The notes: generated from the letters alone by a model not told the origin. Counted from the stretch's first letter, positions 11,714-25,760 are shown. The stretch is 64,000 nucleotides of DNA from Portulaca oleracea (GCA_029582165.1 CM055872.1:50735195-50799194); one strand, 5' to 3'. A program made the numbers and translations.

Positions 11714-12003
11714 ACTACAAGGAATCATGCCAGTAGCTACATTTATTTCGTAATAATCCTACATGTAGAGGTGTAGCTATAAACTCATGGCTACATCCCT
11801 AGGAGGTGTAGGTATTTTGCGTGTGACTAAATTTAGCTACATGTGAGACCATGTAGGTAATTTTGATACATTTGGCAGGTCTAGCTATTTAATATAATGG
11901 TTGTAGCCTTTTCATAATGGAAATTATTCAAAATAAAAAATTGTTACATGTACTAATTGTAGCTACTAATTTAGTTTTATTTTTTAAACACATGCCTACC
12001 ATT

Positions 12004-12004
12004 C

Positions 12005-12068
<64 letters not shown>

Positions 12069-12093
12069 TCATTATTATTGTTGTTGTTGTTGT

Positions 12094-12142
<49 letters not shown>
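12004..12142. repeat. Microsatellite tail: (ATT)n, (TTG)n, (TA)n
   Basis: (ATT)n from about 12004 to 12068, a short TTG run (12077-12094), then (TA)n to 12142. It sits at the 3' end of the minus-strand LINE at 12143-15085 and is probably the expanded remnant of its A-rich tail. Confidence 0.85.
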
Positions 12143-12146
<4 letters not shown>

Positions 12147-15085
12147 CAGAATTGCAAACTCTTCATTACCAAAGACTTTAAACAAAGTCCATGAGAAAAC
12201 AACAAGCCAAAGGAGGACAAGAGAAAAGACCTATTGAAGTAAAAATTCTATACAGGGGTTGTATTTGGGACTCCTTTTTGCCAAAAATAAAAATCTATGA
12301 ATGATTGTGTACTGTATCTTCTTAGTGGCTTCTCCAACAGTCATCTCCTTATGGTTATCTGGGAATCTTTTGTAATTCCTTGTTTCCCATACAATAGCAA
12401 TGGTCGATGTAGCCAAGGCAGCCATGATGGATTTCAGAAACCACTTTCTCTTCGAATTTTTCCAGTTGGCGAGCCACTGAAACAGAGAGTTAAACCTGAA
12501 GCTCAGCTTCCATTTACTGCAGAAATGTTGTAACGCCTGATTAATGAAGGGGCAAGCTGTGAATAAATGATCTATCGTTTCTTCAAGATGGTTGCATAAG
12601 CAACAAGACACCACAATATTGTTGCCATGCCAAAAACAGGTGACGAGGAGGAGAGCCAACATTCCACACAATATGATATAGAGGCCATTTCTCACAATTT
12701 GAAAATAAGGAGTAATGCATCTTGAAAAAGAAGAGGGGATAAAGGATCACCTTGTCTTAAACCACGTCCTCCTTTAAAATGGCCATGATGTTGACCATTA
12801 AGATTAATGGTGTATGAAGGAGAGGATATGCACATCATAATCCATTGAATGAATCTAGGAGGAAAGAGCAACGCCTTCAGAGCCTCTTCAATGCATTCCC
12901 AATAAATTGAGTCATAAGCCTTCCTCAAATCAATCTTCATGATACATCTTGGGGAAAGCTTAGCTCTATTGTATCCTTGAGCAACTTCTTGACATAAAAG
13001 AATATTCTGCACAATATCTCTCCCCTGCACAAAAGCTCCTTGACTGGGATTGATAATATTAGGTAAAACAGTTTTTAAGCGCTTGCATAACACCTTTGAA
13101 AGGCATTTATAAGCCACATTATAACAAGAAATAGGTCGGAAGTCAACAGGGCTCTCAACATTGATTTTCTTGGGAATCAGAGTAATAACAGTTTCATTGA
13201 TGCTTGTCAAAATAGAACCAGTGTCCAAACACTCCATAATAGCTTCACATAAAAAATCCCCAATAGCATCCCAATTATAGTGATAGAAAGAACTACTGAA
13301 GCCATCCGGACAAGGGGCCTTGATGTGAGAAATAGAGAACATACTATCACGAATTTCAGCTTTAGTAACAGGAACAAGCAGTCTCAACTGTTGTTCAATA
13401 TTCAGCAGATAACCAGAAACCATAACATCATGATTGACATGGATTCTTTCATAGGACTGAACTCCCAACAACTTCTCAAAATAATTGACAACAATAGAAG
13501 CAACCTCCTCATAGCCCTTAACCACAATCCCCTCCTCATTGGATAAAGAATATACATAAGAATCCATCTCCTTCTTTTTCATTTTCCCAAAGAAGACATG
13601 AGAAGGACAATCTCCAAAATTCAACCAAGTCACTTTAGATTGTTGCAAAATGAGCAATTGAGCCGAATCCAAAATCTTCAAGTAGTACTTCCTTTTTCCC
13701 CTTTCCAAGTCTTTGAGAGCAACATTACTTTTATCAGCCATTAAATTCACCTGCACTTCCTCCAGTTCTGATCTACACTTCTCCACCTGCTGATGTAGAT
13801 CATAATAATGACCTTTATGTAATTGTTCAAGTGGACACCTCAAAGAATGAAGGAACTGAATAAACTGGAACATCTTGAAACCACTCCTAGCCTTAGATAA
13901 AGCAGTCATAATAATATCATGATAAAGAATGGAATTCTGCCACATCATACAATACTTAAATGTGTATTTATGCACAGGAGCTCCAGGGAAAGTAACCAAA
14001 ATTGGAGTGTGATCCGACAAGCCAAACGGAAGAAAGGTGGTGTGAACAAACCTACCTTGAAGGTGTCACTCTTCATTACAAAAATCCCTGTCAATTTTAG
14101 ACCATACATGAGAGTTGGTCCATGTGAAAAAATCTCCATTAAAATTCATCTCATGAAGATTATTTGACTGTATGCAATTCTGGAAATCCACCACCTCAAA
14201 AAATTCAACCTGAGTTCCACCAACTCTATCTTCCGCCCTCAAAACTGAATTAAAATCACCCAAAATTAACCAACCATCCTGAATAGTATTGGCTAAGCAA
14301 CCCAAATTTTCCCATAAACACTTCCTTTCATGTAGACTATTAGACCCATACACAAAGGTAACTTGAAACTTGAAGCTATCGGCCAGACTAGTAACACAAA
14401 TATGTATCCATTGTGAATGAATATCCAAAATCTCAACATTATAAACTCTAGGTTTCCAAGCAACCAGAATCCTACATTTACCATCAATATCAGCATTATG
14501 GGCAAAATGCAACCCATTCAACATATGAGAACTCAACTCCACCATTTTTTTTTCCTTTTTTGTTTTAACTTCAAGTAAACCCACAAGGCTTACATGATGT
14601 TTAAGCAAGAATTGACGAATATCAACTTGCTTATTTATTCTACCACAACCTCTAATATTGCAGCTCATAATGTCAACCATAACCATCTGAAATAGACCCT
14701 CCTGCCTTTTGGAATGCTTTTAGAACCTCTCCTGCTTGAATAGTGAGAGGTCTATTTGAGGTTGGAGGTAGGCCTTTAGAGGGCACAGATGGAGTTGGAA
14801 TAGAACGTCTGACATTGCTGGGAATAGGCAATATAGGGTGAACAACTGTTGATGGAGAACCTAAATTCACCACACGAGTTTCACTCAAATTCTTATCTGC
14901 AACCAATTGGGAATCACCTTTGTTCTTTTTGCTTTTCAATTGACATTCACCTACAGCATGCCCAAAATTCTTGCAATACGAACATTTCACAGGTTTCCAA
15001 TCATAAATCACTTTCTGAGAAATAATCAAACCATTATCAGCAAAATGGATAATATCCATAAAATTACCATCAACGTTCATTACTA
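12143..15085 (-). pseudogene. L1-type LINE A: ORF1 end, endonuclease, partial RT, zf-RVT
   Basis: ORF1 end (15080-14673): a CCHC knuckle with CX2CX4HX4C spacing (CSYCKNFGHAVGEC) and a basic/proline-rich tail. ORF2 starts at 14686, overlapping ORF1 by 14 bp. The endonuclease runs from MSCNIRGCG through LVGLLEVKTK, LILGDFNSVL and FFTWTNSHVWSKIDR. One nonsense codon (14066-14068, TGA where the family has Trp) separates it from SDHTPILVTF and the RT (KAPCPDGFSSSFY, FRPISCYNVAYKCLSKVLC, QGAFVQGRDI, KIDLRKAYDSIYW, GLRQGDPLSPLLF). The RT then stops: the catalytic ADD region is deleted, and sequence jumps to the zf-RVT domain (CCLCNHLEETIDHLFTACPF, 12695-12231). It is inactive, 5' truncated, and abuts LINE B. 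Confidence 0.88.
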
Positions 15086-16885
15086 AGCAACCAATCTCTC
15101 CAAATTTCCAATCTCACACCTGAGAGATGAAAGTTGGAGAACACAGAAAGAGCAATATTGATGAAAAAGGGGCATTCAAAGAATATATGGTCATTTGACT
15201 ACCAATCCTTACCACATAAAGCACAACACTTAACCCGCTAAACACCAAATAATTGCATTCTATCTTGGGTTGTCAATCTTCTATTCATAAGCATCCAGAA
15301 AGTGAAGCCAAATTTAGGTATGCTCCATTTGTGCCAAATAAGAGAGTGCCAAGGAACAATCTCTTTATGAGATTTTAAAGAGTCATAACCTTTATGGATT
15401 CGGTACTTGTCATTCGCATCCTTCAAACCCTTGAGTAAAGGTTCAAGATCATCACGGATTTTCAATAATCTCTTCCAGTACCAACTCACATTTTGCTTGA
15501 CTTCACAATTCCAGATATCTTGCTTTTTGAGATAGATATGGTGAATCTACTTCACCCAAAGTGATTCTTTTTCCATCATAATTTGTCATACCAAGTTTCC
15601 CCAAAGCAGCTTCATTCCAAGAATGGGCATCTCTGATATTGAGACCACCCTCTTTCCTAGAAAGACAATAAGTCGACCAAGAAATAGGGGGAGCCTTGTT
15701 TGTTCTCCCACCCCAAAGAAAGATACGGCACATCTTACTAACCTCCTCAATGACACTTGATGGAAGAATAAAAATCTGAGCCCAATAAGTATGAAGCGAC
15801 ATGAGGATACTATTAATAAGTTGTACTCTTCCCGCATAAGAAAGTTTCTTCACTGCCCACCCCTCCAACCGACTAGCCACTTTTGCCAGCAAAGTAGCAC
15901 AATCATGTCGATTCAGACGAGTAGGTTTAACTGGAACGCCTAAATATTTGAAAGGTAAAGACCCACGGCTGAAACCAGTTCTCTCCAATATCAGATTCAC
16001 ATTCTGGTCATCAAACCCTGGAAAAGTTATATCAGATTTGTTCCTGTTTGGCCATAGACCAGAGCATTCAGAGAAGTGAGTAAGTGTAGATAATAGAATG
16101 TCAACACTAATAGGGTCACCATTACAAAAGAGAAGCAAATCATCGACAAAACAGAGATGAGTGAGAGAAAGAGGCTTACAAAATCGATGAAATTTGAAGT
16201 CAGTACTCCGAGAAGCCTCTTTTAAAGCCCTTCCCAAATAATCCATTACAAGCACAAACAAAATAGGAGAAATAGAATCTCCTTGCCGAAGACCACGTTC
16301 GCTGTGAAAATACCCATAAGTACCTCCATTAAAAGAAACCGAAAACGATGCTGTAGAAACACAAGATATAATCCAATCAACGAATATAACTGGGAATTTG
16401 AGAGCAAGCAATAAATTCTCCAGAAAAGTCCAATCCACCGTGTCATAGGCTTTTTGGATGTCAACTTTGATAAGACAACTAGGTTTCACACCCTTCCAAT
16501 TATAAAAGCGAACCAAGTCTTCAGCAATAAGAATATTGTGCATAATAGATCTACCAGAAACAAAAGCGGCTTGTTCTTCACTCACCAAGAAGGATAGAAC
16601 ATATCTCAACCGTTCACAAAGAATTTTTGTGATGACCTTGTAGATTACATTACAACATGAAATAGGCCTCAAATCAGTCACCCTTTCTGGATGAGTAACT
16701 TTTGGGATCATAGTGAGTAGAGTAGAATTAATCTCCTTCAATATCAAACCAGTTTCAAAGAAATAGATTCACAGCCTTGATTACATCATTCCCCACAATG
16801 TTCCAAGATTTCTTGAAAAAAGTAACATTGAAACCATACGGCCCGGGGCTGCGATCACCATCCATGGCAAAAATAACATAATGAA
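15086..16885 (-). pseudogene. L1-type LINE B: reverse transcriptase and zf-RVT, 5' truncated
   Basis: Similarity begins at about 16885 with the RT N-terminus (DGDRSPGPYGFNVTFFKKSW). A frameshift near 16755 leads into a 414-codon frame (16747-15503) with LRPISCCNVIYKVITKILC, AAFVSGRSIMHNILIAEDL, IKVDIQKAYDTVDWTF, RGLRQGDSISPILF and FVDDLLLF (the catalytic A/YADD box is FVDD). It continues to KYLGVP, GRVQLINSIL and FLWGG. A second frameshift near 15530 precedes the zf-RVT part (15489-15238, then CCALCGKDW). Its 3' end is lost where LINE A joins it at about 15085, so LINE A probably inserted into LINE B. It is inactive. Confidence 0.87.
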
Positions 16886-16892
16886 TTTCTTT

Positions 16893-16894
16893 AC

Positions 16895-16950
<56 letters not shown>
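16893..16950. repeat. (TA)n microsatellite
   Basis: Almost pure TA dinucleotides, mirrored by another TA run at 17461-17495 on the other side of the MITE. The MITE appears to have inserted into a single TA tract. Confidence 0.9.
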
Positions 16951-16953
<3 letters not shown>

Positions 16954-17457
16954 ATAATTGGATTCTAATAATCCCTACTTTCACCAATTGGACAATGGTG
17001 GGCCAATCTTTCATTTGTATTACGGTGGTCAAAAAAATTGGATTGTAGTGGGATATTTTCAAGGGAATCATAGATTTTGTGTTGCATTTGATTCAAAACT
17101 TAGTATAACACTTCTGATGATTTTTAATAAATTTCTGAGATTTCTCCCAAATATTTTTCATTTTTTACTATTTTTACGATTTTTTCACTTTTATTATTTT
17201 TAAAAATCATAATAATTATTCAGTCTCAAAAATAATTTAAAAATGTTTTAAACTACAATTTATTAACTTTCTAGTGAAGCGAAAAAACAATAACAATATA
17301 GTATAGGAATGAAATAAATAAGAAGAATGTGGAGGTGGATTTGGATTTGGTACCACTACAATCCAATTTTTTTTTTTGGACCACCAGAATATAAAGTGAA
17401 AGTACGGTCCACCATTGTCCAATTGGTGAAAGTAGGGATTATTAGAATCCAATTATC

Positions 17458-17459
<2 letters not shown>
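16951..17459. mobile_element. MULE-like MITE, ~509 bp, in a TA tract
   Basis: The left arm GGATAATTGGATTCTAATAA TCC and the right arm GGATTATTAGAATCCAATTA TCC are inverted copies. Pairing continues through CCCTACTTTCACCAATTGG and GACAATGGTGG for over 100 bp. A target duplication cannot be seen because both flanks are TA repeats. The same family recurs at 56387-56919. Confidence 0.8.
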
Positions 17460-17495
<36 letters not shown>

Positions 17496-17498
<3 letters not shown>

Positions 17499-19060
17499 TA
17501 TATATATGAAAAAGATTATATAGAAACACCTTCATTGTGATTAAGCTAATAATTTTTTTTTATTATTTTCAAGATATTGATAAAAGAAATAATACATCAT
17601 TAAATTACATATAGTTCACAAAATATTTAAAAAAACTTGTTTGCTCATTAGGCTAAGTTGAACACTCTGACTAATACTAATAACGCAATGCATAATTATA
17701 CATACTCTAGTCATACTTAAAATGTATTCTACAAAATATACGATATTGTTCATTCTTTTCCTTGAGCTCAACACATAGTGTGTCATCTCTTAGTTTGCTT
17801 GATCATTGTGTCCACTTGGAGAGGCTATATTTTGATTGGCGTCGCCTGATTGACCAAAGCTTGCAAATTTCCTTTGTAACAGCTATGAACTCTGAAATAA
17901 AAGGAACAAGTTACTACCATCATCAACCAACTACCGCATAAAATGCTTACAGATTCTCACCATTCATTTGCAGTTATGACCGTAGAAAAATTGATTGTGC
18001 AAGGCAAAGTCTAGTCTAAATGAAACTAAACAGGGAGGACCTGACTGATTTTGAAGTTATGAAGGCTCTAATTGTTACCTAGGTCATCTAGCATTAATTC
18101 AACAATTAAAGGTAGACAGAAGCCTTCACAGAGATAGTCAAACTTATCAAACTAACATTCATACATATTTCTTATCTAAACTACTTTAGCCTAGAAGTCA
18201 GCCTAGTCAAACCAAGTGCATTAGAACTCCCATCAACTTTATCAAGCCATCAACATAAACCAAGTTATGAAGACTCTGATTATTCTCCAGTACCAGAGAA
18301 ACGCTTCCTCCAAATCTGAACTAACACAAATACATGAACATTTGGCTAAACAAAGCATAAACGAGCACCGCAAAATTGTAAATCAATCTAAAAAAGAGGA
18401 AAGAAACCCTAACCCCAACTCAGAGGCCATACTCACCAAAAATAGCAACAAAATTGGGAAGGAAGACAACCATATGGTGGATATCTACGACAATTGCAAT
18501 TTCGGCAACGATTTTCAGGTTGGTAGTGATTCCATCTATTGAGAAGACTAAGAGCCAGATCTGAAGATGAGGGGAGATGGACAATCGCAGAGGGTAGATT
18601 GAAGGAGGATGATTTTGGTGGCATGATGGCGGCGTATGAGGAGTTTAAGAACGGTAGGGATAGGTGGGAGAGTGAGGGAGGGAATAGGTCAAAAGTGAGG
18701 AAGGGGGGAATATAGAGTGGGTGGTGGCTGACTGGTTATTAACATAAAACTAGGGTTCAATTGCTAATTTGGAGGGAAAATTTTGGACAAAATATAGCCA
18801 AAATTTCTGTTAGACACTTGAAGAGGGAAAATTTTGGAAATTTTAAGTTGAAAATTTGAAATATGTTTTAATAATTTGAGAGGTCAAATTTGGAAGTGAA
18901 ATAAAAGTGTATCAAATAAATAAGAGTAATAACTTAATAATTTTAATAAAAACTATTTAATATTTTTTCATTTTTATTTAAAGTAATAAAAATAAAGCAT
19001 ATATAAATTTTATTTATGCATAAAAATGATTTGGTCACTCTTGTCTTATGCTTAACTTAA
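17496..19060. other. Non-coding or captured sequence in the nested CACTA
   Basis: No gene family recognised. On the minus strand a possible terminal exon ends at 17891, following a good acceptor (TTTTATTTCAG). A GC-richer block at 18520-18720 has 5'-UTR-like composition, with a minus-strand ATG near 18624. These may be the ends of a captured host-gene fragment. The rest is AT-rich. Confidence 0.3.
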
Positions 19061-20090
19061 TGGAGAATTGCATTAGGGAGGATGTGATTTAAAAGTTGTA
19101 TTCAGTGAGTTGGACTTGAGTCGGCAAAATTTTGTCCCACCCAAATTACTGGAATTGTCTGACCCAAAAAATGTCAAGTCTGGACATAAATTTTTCGTCC
19201 GAATTCTGATATTGACCGAATTGACCGAATATTTGGACATAAAATTTCTCTTTTTTCTATTGTCCGAACTCGATTTTAGCTTCGTCAAAATTGTCTGAAT
19301 CTGACTTTAGCTTTGTTCAAATTGTCCGACCTGGTTCGACCCGAAATAAAACTGGGTCCGGACATAAATTTTCCGTCCAAATTTTGACATTGTCCGAATT
19401 TGTCCCGACCTGAATCCGAATTTTTTCCAGCGCTATCGATGTGCAAGCGTTGGCCTTCTAGTGTATATTGGGTGTTTAGGTTGGAGTGCAAATTCAGACA
19501 ACTAACTTTCATGCTGCTTGATCATTTTTTAACATACATCCACACGATCTAAAAGCAACCTAACTTGATTTGTAGCTAAACCTGACTCTAGGTTTATTTG
19601 AACAACGCCTAAACTCAACTTTCACATGATACAAGTCTGACTTGTAACAAACAAAACTCTAATTAATGTGATCCTTAATTACTTGACTAGTGTCGATTCA
19701 TACATGTGATTCGATCACTTTAATTTCGACAAAGTTACATATATACATTTATCCAATTTTTAATTTTAGCATAACTTATACGCATAAAAGTGGACTCGTG
19801 TCATCAACGTCACTAAAAAATAAAGGATTCAATTAATTGACATAACCAATGAATGATAGGTAGACATTATAGGACTGTATGTCCGAATATGTCTGAAGTT
19901 GAATTTGGCACAAATTTTCGACAACCCCATTTTCATAATTCATACCCAAACCTAACCCAACTTTAAATCTGAACATGATCGAATAGTCCAAATTTGAAAT
20001 TTGGAAAAAAAAATTGATGAGTCCGGTCTAAATAAATCGGATCGGTCAAATTCGAGTTGCACAGACATTTCCCAATGCTAATTAAACCTG
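19061..20090. other. Repetitive block with many GTCCGAA/GTCCGGA motifs
   Basis: 19100-19440 repeats short words such as TTGTCCGA, GGACATAAATTTT, CGTCCGAAT and CCGACCTG in loosely spaced direct copies; 19860-20060 has weaker echoes. No ends or target duplication could be defined. It looks like an old degenerate MITE or satellite-like sequence. Confidence 0.4.
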
Positions 20091-22949
20091 ATATTTCTTT
20101 CCCATCCATCAATATTCTTTAATATTAAATATACTATGATGCCTGTAAAATTGATTGGGAAGGTAAGGTATGATAAAATTATTTTTGGATAAAGTTTGGT
20201 AAATTTAGATAAATTTGGGTAAATGTAGGTAAGTTTTATGAATTGTGAGAATTGTATATTTGGGGAGGTTTGAGGAAATTTGGGTAGATTTAGGTAACTA
20301 ATAGTTACCTACAACTTATCAATGAAGTTTACAGATTACCTGGAAGAGATTACTTGATTATCATATTCAGTCTTAATTTAACTTATGGGTAAAAATTTAG
20401 TTAGATTTACAATTAAAAAAACTCACACGTAATGGATTAAAAATTTAATTTTAATGGTCTATCTACTAGGTTCCAAAAAAAATAATTGAAAATAATAATA
20501 TGGAAAGTTGTACCAATTTATTTTTTATCCATTGCCCCCAAATTAGATAAATTCAACAAAAACTTTAAAATCTTCATTTTCCCACCCAAACCACACAACT
20601 TAATTAATGATTTTTTTTTCCAAACTAGTCTTGCCAGCGCGTGCACGCGCTGACCCGACAATGATAACTATTAATTATCAGTGCTAAGTAGTCTTAATTA
20701 TTGAAAAATGTTTGGTTATCTAACAAATTAGATGAACTTTTTCCATAGGTGAAATACTAAGATGGTATTAATTACATATCCAATGCAACCAACAGCCCAA
20801 AGGAAAAAAAATCCCAACAGGGGTGGTTCAATATAACCAACAACCCAAAGGAAAAAAAATCCCAATAGGGGTAATTTCAATTGCCTTGACCGAGATTGAG
20901 TTCTTGCTACTTGCTTCACAAACTACCTAAATATAGGCAGAAACACTGAACCAACTACCACTTAACAGAGTTTACTTGAAATCGACCCATCAAACACTCA
21001 TTTACAAGCATTTGAAGTCTTCTTATAAATCACACAAAGTCGATGTACGACACAAGCTTTTCGTATGGATCAATAACACCTTTTAAGGTTGCTGACATTT
21101 GATGGAAGAGACCTGCTAAGTGAATTTCGGTCAAACTGTCTATTAAGAAACAATGAAACCAACTAAATAAACTACAATTTTCAACATCGTCAAAAAATTT
21201 GTAAGATTTTGAAGGACCATAGGAGAGAAGAATACTTACATAACTTCCGATGTCTTCGCCGGATCAAGCCTGATAGCTTATTGTTATCCATCAACCTACC
21301 CAGCAAACCGTATTTTCATAAAACTTACTGGACAACATATAGTGCTTTTAGTAATTAGGCAATCATGACATTAAGTATCCTCTTCAATATGAATTAGAGT
21401 CATGTGACTGGACAGTGAACAATCAACAAAACATTAGGAAATAACTACGGGTACTACCACGACCCAATGAGATTTAACCCTATGTCATTTTGAGTCAGAA
21501 AAAAAAAATAAAAAGAAAGGAAATAACGCATTTGGGGGGGGGGGTTTAAAGGAGATAGTGAGATGGCATACAAGTGTTTGCTCTTTGATTGAGTTTAAGA
21601 GTGGCGGTTTATCTCTCAGACTCAACTCAAGAGGCCCTAAACCTAAACAGATACTTACATTAACAAAATAAAGCCTTCTTCTTTATAGGGTACTCAAGTG
21701 AAATCTAATATTTTAGGGGCAAGATGTTACATCAACAATCATCAGTTTCATACATGTAGAAATTTACCTCACAAAACAAACAGAAATAAGTTCCAGCCAA
21801 AAGATTCCAATCATAGTGCATTATCACTAAAATAGAGGCATGACAGAACACTTGCACTCAATGTTCAGATAACTTCACAATTAATAATTGCAGTCAACCA
21901 CCGGGGTTTAGAGATTATAGACCTTGATATACCCATAAGAAATTTGCCTAAATTTTGGCTAAACTTGGTGACCCGACTTGTCGCTGCGTCCTAATCCACC
22001 TTCTTTATCCTCCCTTGATAGATAATTTGCATTTTGGCAATGAGAGTGTCTTGTAATACCAATTTAGGGCGAGGTTATGTTTAGTAAGATCAAAAAACAA
22101 TGCAATATTTACCCTTGGACTACAAGAAAGCACCAAAGCAAATTATGTATGCCATCAAGATTTAATGTCAGGAAATTTACATGTTAATATTGGAACCATC
22201 TTACTCTAAAACAGTGTAAAATAAACGAGAATGAAAATCCAGGAGTCCATGTGAAAACAAAAGGTCCATTGCAACTCGGTGTACAAAAGCACAGTCAGAA
22301 AGTTAAAAAGCAAGATGTTTAAAAAGAATTTTGAGTGTTGAACCCAACACCACCTCCCACACTGATGCAATCTTCACCAAGAAAGCCTGGTTAGTTTATG
22401 TGAAAGTATAAAGTTGTCACAAACTAAGGTGAACAAAATAAGTAGACAGAAACAATGGACAAAAATGAGAGACAAACATAGTTTCACTCAGCTATCAAGG
22501 TTTGTGCTTGACTAATCTTGGAGAATTTGATACAAAAAACTGTTGGTTGACCAATTAATTAGATCCATGTTGGTTTATGACCAATAGTACAGGAATCAAA
22601 TATCACTTCCACAATATAAGTTAAGTAAGCCAACACATGAGAAACAACACCCCTTCCCCCCTCTTCTCCCCAAAATCATCAAAGATTTGGAAGTATGAAA
22701 GATCTCCTGATAGGATGAAGGGATGAAACATACTACAATATACATACCAAATATAATGCAGGACATGAGGACAAACCCCAATTATAAATATTATATTTTC
22801 AATTTTTCATTTTGCTCTTTTTTTTAAAGGGGGTGTGTAGGACAGTGAGGCAAAACCAATGATAGCTGGAAATTCATACCACAAACTGGAGCTAGTAAAC
22901 AAACTTATAACAAGATTGTAACGGCTGTAGAAATCGAAACTAAGCATAC
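20091..22949. other. AT-rich, intron-like sequence without a recognised gene
   Basis: Contains a 46-bp-scale direct duplication at about 20775-20870 (CCAAAGGAAAAAAAATCCCAA twice) and a G11 run at 21534-21544. Short splice-like signals occur on the minus strand, but no exon could be assigned. It probably belongs to the same captured gene material as the exon-like pieces at 22950-25855. Confidence 0.3.
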
Positions 22950-23144
22950 CCTCATTTGAATGCAGCTTGTTGAAGTTCAGCTTCAATGTGAGGCTATAAG
23001 TATCTTTGGCATGATCAAGAATTTGCACAATTGTTCCATGCACAACTTTTATAGCCTCTATGGCACCTGCAAGCAACCCTCCAACAAACATTGCTTCAGG
23101 AGGTGTTGTTGATATGATTATGGAAACAACAATATAGGTCAAAC
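22950..23144 (-). pseudogene. Exon-like fragment of an unrecognised host gene
   Basis: A 195-bp minus-strand block is bounded by an acceptor (ATTTTGCAG at 23145) and a donor (G|GTATGC at 22949) and is open throughout. It encodes a hydrophobic stretch (TYIVVSIIISTTPPEAMFVG) followed by AGAIEAIKVVHGTIVQILDH and a polar end. The splice signals and length divisible by three suggest a real exon copied from a host gene. I do not recognise the family. Confidence 0.45.
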
Positions 23145-25014
23145 CTGCAAAATAATAGCAAGCCACATGACACAAGCAGGCTCGAATTGAGCAATATATA
23201 CAGATTTCATAGAGTACACCTAGTAAGTCAATTAATAGCCAAGATTTGTTCATCGCAATTGTACAGTGTGTAATGTTAATTGTCAGAAAAGCAAAAAGCA
23301 CCAGACAAAGGCATTACATAAACATTGAATCTCACATTGTCAGGTAATCCAAATCAACTCTTTGACCAAGGCTATAAATAACTCATACATGAGCGGCAAG
23401 AACTTTTAAAAAAAAACAAGAATAGAATGGATACAACAATAAAGCAAAGAAGCAAATATGAAAAAACAAATCACACTAACCATGGTAAACAAGTCTCATA
23501 ATCAGTAAAGCCATTATGATAAACCACCAAAGGGTTAACACCTAGTCTGACAAGAGATTAAAACTTCAAGTGACTTGAGGTGGAGTATTCTGGGTGATAT
23601 CACTTTTGTTTAATTCAGGGCATCATAAACTTGAACCAATGCCAAATAAAGATTATTTTTATATGAAAGGTGACCAAGTGCCATTATGTAGGATCCAAAT
23701 AATCAAAATCAGAACCCACCAATAGCTCTGTAAAACCCAATGTACCATTTAAGTCACACCCAATGGTAACTTTAATCATGTTGACAAAACCAGTCAACCA
23801 ATAATTTTACAGATGGTCTAAACAGAGAATTCGGCAACAATCATGCTAAAGATTTATATTTAAGATACAAAAAGAGGACACTGATCAACCAATTCATAAA
23901 CAATGCGAGCAAATATGGGGTGGTTAATAGTTGCATCCACTGGACTAACAAGAAATAAAACCAAATAAATCGAGAGAGATTAAATTGAGATGATTTGGGC
24001 ATTTTCATAGAAGAAGTGAGGAAAAAATATAAAATAAAGAGAAAATACTAAACATAGAATACTTGGAATATTTAAGCAATATCCGCTACGAATCATGGTA
24101 CTACGTGTCACGTATAACAATAATGGGTCCAAAAAAAGGATTGCCAATGTAGGGAAATGAAAGGCGCAAGGATAACATTATTTTTTATGTCGGTAGTTTA
24201 ATTTAGATAGTTTTAAAAAAAATTATTATGTTTTCAACTTAATTAAGGTGTGTTTGGTGCAAAGGAAAATGACAACGAGGGTCACTAAAATTCTATAATA
24301 AGAGCATAGCAACCTTTGAATAAACAGTTTAAAGCTTACAATTATATTCCATGATTCAAAGAGCTTCATATTCGAAAGCTGTTGAGACACTTTTCATAGA
24401 TGTGTCGTGAAAGATCAAGCAAGGAAGATGTGTAGCTGCACTTATGTAACTGTTTTTGCTGTGATGTACTATAGTATATGTGTACACTACAATTCTATTA
24501 TTTTAAAAATGGACAACCTGATATTGGGAACAGGAAAAAAACATGCTGCAATATAAATAATTGGAAATTGGAGCTCAACAGATTGAAAAATTATGTAGTA
24601 GTTATATATCGAACCGTGTTCATACTTGATATACTGGTAGTAAATCATATGTTAATAGGGGTTGACTAAGTACTTGATGTTTGGACGGTCAACTTCCTCA
24701 AAAAAAAATTATTTCAAATATGCTCTGTAAAATATCAATTATTGTCAAAATCAAGTTCATCCAAAAAGCCATCTGCAATAGCATTCAACCATTGATGGTT
24801 TGATAGCAAACAAGATGACTTAAATCATACTACTATTCTAAACACGACGACAAAAAAACACACCAATATACAACCTAATCGAAATTAAATGGATTTTAAA
24901 CCTTTATGTGGCCACAAAATGCATCAAGGGGAAAGAATTTTGCATATAACTATTTAAATAAACAACAAAGCCAGAGATAAGAAACCATAAATGTGAGACA
25001 GAAGCATGAATTAC

Positions 25015-25103
25015 CTGCAATTATCGGTAGCTAGATACTCTTGAGTATCATATCCATAGTTACCCCTCACTTGGGTTGACACATGACTTTCGTCACCAGT
25101 GCG
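25015..25103 (-). pseudogene. Receptor-like kinase activation-loop exon fragment
   Basis: Bounded on the minus strand by an acceptor (TTTTTATCAG at 25104) and a donor (TGCAG|GTAATT at 25014). The 89-bp block reads GDESHVSTQVRGNYGYDTQEY. Plant receptor-like (cytoplasmic) kinases have a highly conserved activation segment of the form GD-x-THVSTRVMGTYGY-x-APEY. Here APE is replaced by TQE and other positions have drifted, so this is a decayed copy of one exon. The remaining kinase domain is absent. Confidence 0.6.
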
Positions 25104-25760
25104 CTGATAAAAAATGGAGAAAGTTGCAGTGTTTAGAATGTTGATGCCTGATCAAATGTATAACTTGAAATATCATGAGCCTCCTTCTCTGAAGTTTGTT
25201 CTCCAAATCTCATATGGAGACATTCACTGAATCTTCCTCAGGTTATTTATTACATTCAGCAAACTATGAGGAAATCTATTGCACAACAATTACAAGCACC
25301 AACATTGTAAACATTAAGCCATAAAACTACCAAAACATCATATATAACTAAAGGTACAATCTTGAATTCAAATAGCGTTTCATTTTCTAATACTTGTTAT
25401 GCCACTTACAATTTGGCATTGAATCATCGTTAGCTCCCTGTATCGTGAACATACATAGGCATTGAATCATCGATAGCTCCCTGTATCGTGAAGATACATA
25501 GGCATTGAATCATTGATAGCACCTCATATCCAGATCATATATGGGCAAGTACCATGGAAAATAAAGTTCAATTTTCGATCAATTCAAGTTTGAAAAACCT
25601 CAGAATGAATCAGTAATGGACCAAAAATACAGAATTTCCATGAAACATGAATCACAAGAGTGGAAACTCAAATCTTTAGCAAGCAAACTGAAGTTGTTCA
25701 AACAAATTGAATCAAATTAAAGGTAAGGCATTAACAGAGAAATAGGAACAAGGAAATTAC

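Noticed and set aside
16781..17071. Minus-strand ORF with a long (YI)n stretch
   Set aside because: The tract is translation of a TA microsatellite joining the LINE B fragment to the MITE.
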